Shown here in pieces: positions 6,398 to 9,810 of a DNA stretch of 9,810 nt; within the stretch, counting starts at the first letter, position 1; the number at the start of each line of letters is the position of its first letter. The DNA lies in contig QOAV01000118.1 in the NCBI GenBank assembly GCA_003972845.1, forward strand, positions 1 to 9,810, written 5' to 3'. The notes under the pieces were generated by a model. That model did not search any database and was not told the origin of the DNA. It saw only the letters and a list, made by a program, of their open reading frames with translations. The position numbers and the translations under genes are program-made. Source of the stretch: Gammaproteobacteria bacterium (lineage in GTDB: Bacteria; Pseudomonadota; Gammaproteobacteria; QOAV01).

Positions 6398-7228
6398 TCA
6401 GAACTTGTATTTCAAACCAACCAGCGCGAAATTGAGGACATCGCTGCCTGACCGCGTTATCGGGCTATCCGTAAAAGCGCTGCTGGCGCCAATAGCACCG
6501 GCATAACTGGTGAATATCCAGTGTTCGCTCAACGGGTATTCTGCCTTGAGCGCCAATCTTGCGCCGTAGCCTGCATCGGCCTGATAGACGGGAAATTGAG
6601 CGGTCGCTTCATCCTCGCTCACGCCGACAATATGATTGACCATCTTGCCGGAAAAATAACCCACCCCCGCCGAACCCGTCAGCAGCCAGTTTTTCAGCTG
6701 CCACTCGTGGAAATATTCCGCCGTGACATCATAGCCGTCATGGGCGCCAGTGACATCTTTCCCGGCGGACAAGGTCAGACGGCTGTGGTCGCCGTAGCGA
6801 CTCATGCGCAAACCCAGCAGGCCGTCCGGTTTGCGATTCTTCAAATGTTTGAGCTGATCGTTGTCGCCAAAATCGACGCCCTCAAAACCCGGCGTTATTG
6901 TCGCGTCAAAAACCCAGTTATCAGTGCGCGCCAGCGTAATACCCGCCACCAGGCCATCGATATCGTTGGCGGCAAAATAAAAACGGCCTTTCTGATAGGT
7001 CACATCACCCACAACCGTCACCACACCGGAACGACCGCTGCCGTCGCCAACATAGAAGGCTTTGTCTACCGCGCCCACACCGAGGCCAAGCGCGATATCC
7101 CAGCCGTCCTCGCCATAATGGGGACTCAGGTCATGCAAACTGGAGGGCTGATCCGCGTGCGCGCCCATCGCCAGTATTGAAACAATAACTGCGGCCAGCG
7201 CAGCCGCCTTGGAACGAGAAAAAATCAT
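6398..7228 (-). CDS. MipA/OmpV family outer-membrane protein
   Basis: 276-residue exported protein with a signal peptide (MIFSRSKAAALAAV... ending GAHA at 25) and a mature part of about 251 residues. The mature part is rich in alternating beta strands and ends in KYKF, with the C-terminal Phe that directs barrels to the Bam machinery. The strands GWDIALGLGVGAV near the N-terminus and YGARLALKAEYPLSEHWIFTS near the C-terminus are typical of the MipA/OmpV family. E. coli MipA bridges the lytic transglycosylase MltA and PBP1B; other family members are osmotically or peptide-induced outer-membrane proteins. It is first in the apparent operon with DUF3019, rstA and rstB. The frame opens at 7285, but the ATG at 7226-7228 is chosen because it starts the signal peptide; the earlier codons overlap leader sequence. 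The ribosome site is weak (ACAGGT, 11 bases away) and lies inside the arm of an inverted repeat, which may limit translation. Confidence 0.87.
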   Translation of the reverse strand: MIFSRSKAAALAAVIVSILAMGAHADQPSSLHDLSPHYGEDGWDIALGLGVGAVDKAFYVGDGSGRSGVVTVVGDVTYQKGRFYFAANDIDGLVAGITLARTDNWVFDATITPGFEGVDFGDNDQLKHLKNRKPDGLLGLRMSRYGDHSRLTLSAGKDVTGAHDGYDVTAEYFHEWQLKNWLLTGSAGVGYFSGKMVNHIVGVSEDEATAQFPVYQADAGYGARLALKAEYPLSEHWIFTSYAGAIGASSAFTDSPITRSGSDVLNFALVGLKYKF

Positions 7229-7231
7229 GAT

Positions 7232-7306
7232 GAAAAATGACCTGTGGTTAAAGATGACAAGATTAAACCACCGTCCGGCGCACAATGCCGTTACAGGTCG
7301 TTTTTC
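7232..7306. repeat. 14-bp near-perfect inverted repeat upstream of mipA
   Basis: GAAAAATGACCTGT (7232-7245) and ACAGGTCGTTTTTC (7293-7306) are inverted copies matching at 13 of 14 positions, separated by 47 bases. The arm nearest the gene ends three bases before the mipA ATG and contains its only Shine-Dalgarno-like bases. Between the arms, on the minus strand, are two smaller possible stems: CGGC/GCCG, and GGTTTAA/TTTAACC (6 of 7). The far arm abuts the RstA-type box. Confidence 0.6.
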
Positions 7307-7309
7307 TTT

Positions 7310-7323
7310 TGTAACAAGATGTA
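7310..7323 (-). promoter_or_regulatory. RstA-type operator (RstA box) upstream of mipA operon
   Basis: The minus strand reads TACATCTTGTTACA, an exact match to the E. coli RstA consensus TACATNTNGTTACA (12 fixed bases). It contains TACA twice, ten bases apart, as expected for a dimer of an OmpR-family regulator. Its centre lies about 88 bases upstream of the mipA ATG, in the only sizeable gap before the operon that encodes an RstA-like protein. A poor promoter, TTGTTA-N16-TGTAAC, overlaps it, which would suit activation by a bound regulator. That the local regulator binds here is inferred. Confidence 0.7.
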
Positions 7324-7340
7324 ATCCACCATATTGGTTT

Positions 7341-8222
7341 TTACGACTGACAGAAATCCTCTATCGCTTCACGCACCGCATCAGGCGCTTCGGTCATCAG
7401 CCAGTGCGAGGCGTCGATTTCGCGGATTTGACACTGTGGCATTTGCCCCAGCAGATCGCGTGTTATCTGTTGATGCGCCGGCTCGCCGCCCGCGGACAAC
7501 AGGGTCAGCACCGGCTGGCTGATGTCAGACGACACCGGCGCGGGGCGCAGTATCTCGGCGGCATCCTGAAAATAGACGGATAACGGGTTATAGGGCAGAT
7601 CCACCCACGGCGAGGCATATCTGGCGATGACTTTGTCGCGCTGACCGGCGCGGATCATGGCGCGCGCTTCTTCATCCCATTGCCACAGGCTGCGGTAGCG
7701 ATAATGTCGGCGGTGCAGCCCAACCGCATTGACAACCCGAATGAGGCCAGCAACACTGCGAAACACCGGGCGCAGCCAGCGCCGGGCCCTGCTCATGGCT
7801 TCGGCAAAAGACGGCTCCACCAGCACCAATGAAGCGGTCTGCGCCGGATACAGCCGGGCAAAATGCAGCGCCAGCAATGCGCCCATGCTGTGACCGGCGA
7901 TTATGGCGCGTTCATAACCTTTTTCATCGAGGATTTGTTTCAGATCCCAGGCCCAGCGTTCCATGGTCACTTCGCAGCGGCAGACGGACAGGCCGTGACC
8001 GCGCAGGTCCAGCCGCAGCAGATCGTGGCTTTGCTTCAGCCGGGTGTGGGCGACGAACTCGGACCAGCGCGTCATGTTGCTGCCCATGCCATGCAGCATG
8101 ACCAGTAAAGGCCTGCGCTCGCCGGAACGCAGGATACGATAAACCACCTGACGATGGGCGCCCAGCTTCAGCCGCGCTTCTTTCTCGTCGGGGTGAAACG
8201 GGTGCTGCGGATCCATTGCCAT
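7341..8222 (-). CDS. Alpha/beta hydrolase
   Basis: 293-residue protein of the alpha/beta-hydrolase fold, with no signal peptide and so probably cytoplasmic. Visible parts: oxyanion-hole motif LHGMGSN (43-49), the following strand and turn LRLDLRGHGLS (69-79), nucleophile elbow GHSMG (Ser112), a helical lid around 140-225, and the catalytic histidine in ASHWL (His273). At the usual place of the acid (after strand PVLTLLSAG) there is GGEP, so Glu247 may take the role of Asp. Substrate cannot be told; esterases, lipases and C-C hydrolases share this pattern. The ATG at 8220-8222 overlaps the TGA of the upstream SUMF1-fold gene (TGATG), which indicates translational coupling and a shared transcript. 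A second in-frame ATG two codons later is an alternative. No terminator is visible after its stop at 7341, so transcripts may run into the mipA region. Confidence 0.88.
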   Translation of the reverse strand: MAMDPQHPFHPDEKEARLKLGAHRQVVYRILRSGERRPLLVMLHGMGSNMTRWSEFVAHTRLKQSHDLLRLDLRGHGLSVCRCEVTMERWAWDLKQILDEKGYERAIIAGHSMGALLALHFARLYPAQTASLVLVEPSFAEAMSRARRWLRPVFRSVAGLIRVVNAVGLHRRHYRYRSLWQWDEEARAMIRAGQRDKVIARYASPWVDLPYNPLSVYFQDAAEILRPAPVSSDISQPVLTLLSAGGEPAHQQITRDLLGQMPQCQIREIDASHWLMTEAPDAVREAIEDFCQS

Positions 8223-9067
8223 CAGGGCAGTTTCCGCACCACTCGAAAACCGATATACGCCTTGCGTGTCTGCGGGTAGTCGTAGAGGCGCGCGGCAGAG
8301 CGGCAAAAGCGCGCATTGGCGCTCCAGCTGCCGCCGCGATAGACGCGAAACCGTCCGCTTTCCGGCCCGGCCGGATCGACCACCGGAGAGCGCCGGTAAT
8401 CGTTCTCGCCGTACCAGTCACTCACCCATTCATAGACATTTCCGTGCATGTCGTACAAACCCCAGGGATTGGGCTTTTTCGTCCCCACCGGGTGGGGATA
8501 TTTTTCCAGTTTGTCGTGAGCGTTTTTGAAAAACCAGGCATAGTCGCCCAGATTCGACACGTCATCACCGAAAGAATATGCGCTCGCGGTTCCGGCGCGC
8601 GCTGCATATTCCCACTCCGCCTCCGTGGGCAAACGGTAAACGCCTTTGTCGGTTTCTGGTTTGGCCTTGTTTAGCCAGTCAATGAACAACTGCGCGTCGC
8701 GCCAGGATACATGGGAAACCGGCGCATCAGCGCCGAAAGCATTGTCGCGGTTGAAGGCAGGTCGAGCGAGATTGTCTTGCCAACTTTTGGCGATGAACCG
8801 GCGAAACTGTCCGACAGTCACCTCGTACACGCCGATTTGGAAAGGCTTGCTGACGCGCACCTTGTGCTGCGGCGCCTCGTTATACGCGGCCACCGGGCCA
8901 GCGTCTTTACCCGCCAGGCACTTTTTTTGTACCTGCGGCTTGCAGCTGCCCATGACAAATTGACCAGAGGGAATGGTTTTGAAATCCATACCGAGGAAAT
9001 TGGTGAAATCCGCAGCATGGGCGGAATACGGCAGAACGAGAGCAATGGCAAGCAGTATGCTTTTCAT
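8222..9067 (-). CDS. Exported SUMF1/FGE-fold protein lacking one catalytic Cys
   Basis: 281-residue protein with a signal peptide (MKSILLAIALVLPYSAHA) followed by a full formylglycine-generating-enzyme-type domain (about 25-280). Family hallmarks: TIPSGQFVMGS (31-41), YEVTVGQFRRF (81-91), PVSHVSWRDA (116-125), YRLPTEAEWEYAARAG (144-159), GLYDMHGNVYEWVSDW (203-218), YRGGSWS...RFCRSAAR (243-260) and IGFRVVR at the end. True formylglycine-generating enzymes need a cysteine pair equivalent to human Cys336/Cys341. Here the second is Cys255 but the first is Ala250, so sulfatase activation is unlikely. Cys42 and Cys50 near the N-terminus could form a disulfide in the periplasm. The frame opens at 9370 across the metK end, but the signal peptide fixes the start at the ATG 9065-9067; no clear Shine-Dalgarno precedes it, only a small hairpin (9076-9091). 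It is coupled to the downstream hydrolase. Its role is unknown; related domains serve as binding or oxidative modules. Confidence 0.88.
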   Translation of the reverse strand: MKSILLAIALVLPYSAHAADFTNFLGMDFKTIPSGQFVMGSCKPQVQKKCLAGKDAGPVAAYNEAPQHKVRVSKPFQIGVYEVTVGQFRRFIAKSWQDNLARPAFNRDNAFGADAPVSHVSWRDAQLFIDWLNKAKPETDKGVYRLPTEAEWEYAARAGTASAYSFGDDVSNLGDYAWFFKNAHDKLEKYPHPVGTKKPNPWGLYDMHGNVYEWVSDWYGENDYRRSPVVDPAGPESGRFRVYRGGSWSANARFCRSAARLYDYPQTRKAYIGFRVVRKLP

Positions 9068-9116
9068 GCGGCCATTGTGGAGGAATCCACAGGTGAATGA
9101 AATAAACCACATCGAT

Positions 9117-9148
9117 AAAAAACCCTTCAGCCGGGAAGAACTGAAGGG
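9117..9148 (-). terminator. Intrinsic terminator after metK
   Basis: On the minus strand CCCTTCAG (from 9148) pairs with CTGAAGGG (ending 9123) around a 10-base loop, and the stem is followed at once by six T (9122-9117). It lies 31 bases after the metK stop and 49 bases before the start of the SUMF1-fold gene, so it separates metK from the genes downstream. This is a textbook rho-independent terminator. Confidence 0.9.
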
Positions 9149-9179
9149 CTTCTGGATGTGACCAGTCAATATCGGTCGG

Positions 9180-9810
9180 TCAGACCCCCGCATCCTCTTT
9201 GAGGGCGCCGGCCTTGTCGGTTTTCTCCCAGGTAAAGTCGGCGTCTTCACGACCGAAGTGGCCGTATGCCGCCGTCTTGTGGTAGATGGGACGCAGCAGG
9301 TCCAGCGTCTGCACGATGCCTTTGGGGCGCAGGTCGAAATGCTCGCGCACCAGTACGGCAATCTGGTCATCGGCTATCTTACCGGTGCCAAACGTATTGA
9401 CGCTGATGGAAACCGGCTGGGCCACGCCGATGGCGTAGGCGATTTGTACTTCCGCCTTGTGAGCCAGGCCAGCGGCGACGATGTTTTTCGCCACATAACG
9501 GCCGGCATAGGCGGCGGAACGATCCACTTTGGACGGATCCTTGCCGGAGAACGCGCCGCCGCCATGACGGGCCGCGCCGCCATAGGTATCGACGATGATC
9601 TTGCGACCGGTCAGGCCGCAGTCGCCCACCGGGCCGCCGATGACAAAGCGCCCGGTCGGGTTGACCAGAAATTTGGTGTCGCCCGTGAGCATATCCAGCG
9701 GCATCACTGGCTTGATGACTTCTTCAATGATGGCCTCGGTCAGATCCTCGTGAGAAACATCGGGGTCGTGCTGAGTGGACAAAACGATGGTATCCACCGC
9801 CACCGGCTTG
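9180..9810 (-). CDS. metK: S-adenosylmethionine synthetase (5' partial)
   Basis: The C-terminal 209 residues of methionine adenosyltransferase, the cytoplasmic enzyme that makes S-adenosylmethionine from methionine and ATP. The window edge cuts the gene; the E. coli protein has 384 residues, so about the first 175-180 are outside. Recognisable blocks are [38 protein letters not shown], then the glycine-rich [19 protein letters not shown] phosphate-binding loop, and near the end [19 protein letters not shown]. These follow the proteobacterial MetK almost residue for residue. The visible frame continues to the last bases (K-P-V before MAVDT), so GTG at 9801-9803 is not the real start. The gene ends in TGA at 9180-9182 and is followed by a strong terminator. 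Nothing in the sequence suggests damage. Confidence 0.97.
   Translation of the reverse strand, partial: KPVAVDTIVLSTQHDPDVSHEDLTEAIIEEVIKPVMPLDMLTGDTKFLVNPTGRFVIGGPVGDCGLTGRKIIVDTYGGAARHGGGAFSGKDPSKVDRSAAYAGRYVAKNIVAAGLAHKAEVQIAYAIGVAQPVSISVNTFGTGKIADDQIAVLVREHFDLRPKGIVQTLDLLRPIYHKTAAYGHFGREDADFTWEKTDKAGALKEDAGV

Noticed and set aside
7229..7285. Upstream start for mipA at 7285
   Set aside because: It would place 19 residues before a clear signal peptide and cover the inverted-repeat leader.
9065..9076. Four-codon mini-frame (ATG GCC GCA TGA) overlapping the SUMF1-fold start
   Set aside because: Too short to separate from chance and has no ribosome site of its own, though it overlaps the start as ATGA.
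9068..9370. N-terminal extension of the SUMF1-fold gene back into metK
   Set aside because: The extension crosses the metK terminator and coding end, and the signal peptide begins cleanly at 9067.
1..9810. Mobile elements, CRISPR arrays, tRNA or toxin-antitoxin genes
   Set aside because: No transposase, integrase, regular repeat-spacer pattern or tRNA-like fold was seen; gene content is ordinary chromosomal.

Overview
The window holds ten protein-coding genes, with both ends cut inside genes. Base composition is fairly GC-rich by eye, with short intergenic gaps. The protein set (CnoX/YbbN-type thioredoxin-TPR, RstA/RstB-type two-component pair, MipA/OmpV porin-like protein, DUF3019 protein, proteobacterial-type MetK) points to a gammaproteobacterium. 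I cannot name the genus from the sequence alone. I see no tRNA, rRNA, CRISPR array, insertion sequence or prophage signal; this looks like chromosomal backbone.

Left part (1-3841): a thioredoxin-TPR co-chaperone (+, 5'-truncated by the window) converges with a stand-alone type 2 tryptophan synthase beta chain (TrpB2, -); their stop codons are one base apart. TrpB2 is divergent from pyruvate kinase (+) across a 164-bp promoter region. Pyruvate kinase converges with the next block across a 121-bp gap that contains a 9-bp inverted repeat.

Middle part (3910-7340), the most interesting section: a minus-strand four-gene cassette reading MipA/OmpV outer-membrane protein -> DUF3019 secreted small protein -> RstA-like response regulator -> RstB-like histidine kinase. 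The region upstream of mipA carries an exact match to the published E. coli RstA consensus (TACATNTNGTTACA). This suggests the encoded regulator controls its own operon. Two unusual inverted repeats lie in the cassette: a 14-bp (13 matched) pair ending 3 bases before the mipA start codon, and an 11-bp perfect pair over the first conserved codons of the regulator. My reading is an envelope-stress or ligand-sensing module with periplasmic/outer-membrane accessory proteins feeding an RstB-type sensor. Its signal is unknown.

Right part (7341-9810): still on the minus strand, metK (S-adenosylmethionine synthetase, cut at its 5' end) ends at a clear intrinsic terminator. It is followed by a translationally coupled pair: an exported SUMF1/FGE-fold protein that lacks one of the two cysteines needed for formylglycine formation, and an alpha/beta hydrolase whose start codon overlaps the SUMF1 stop. 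No terminator is evident between the hydrolase and the mipA cassette, so read-through is possible.
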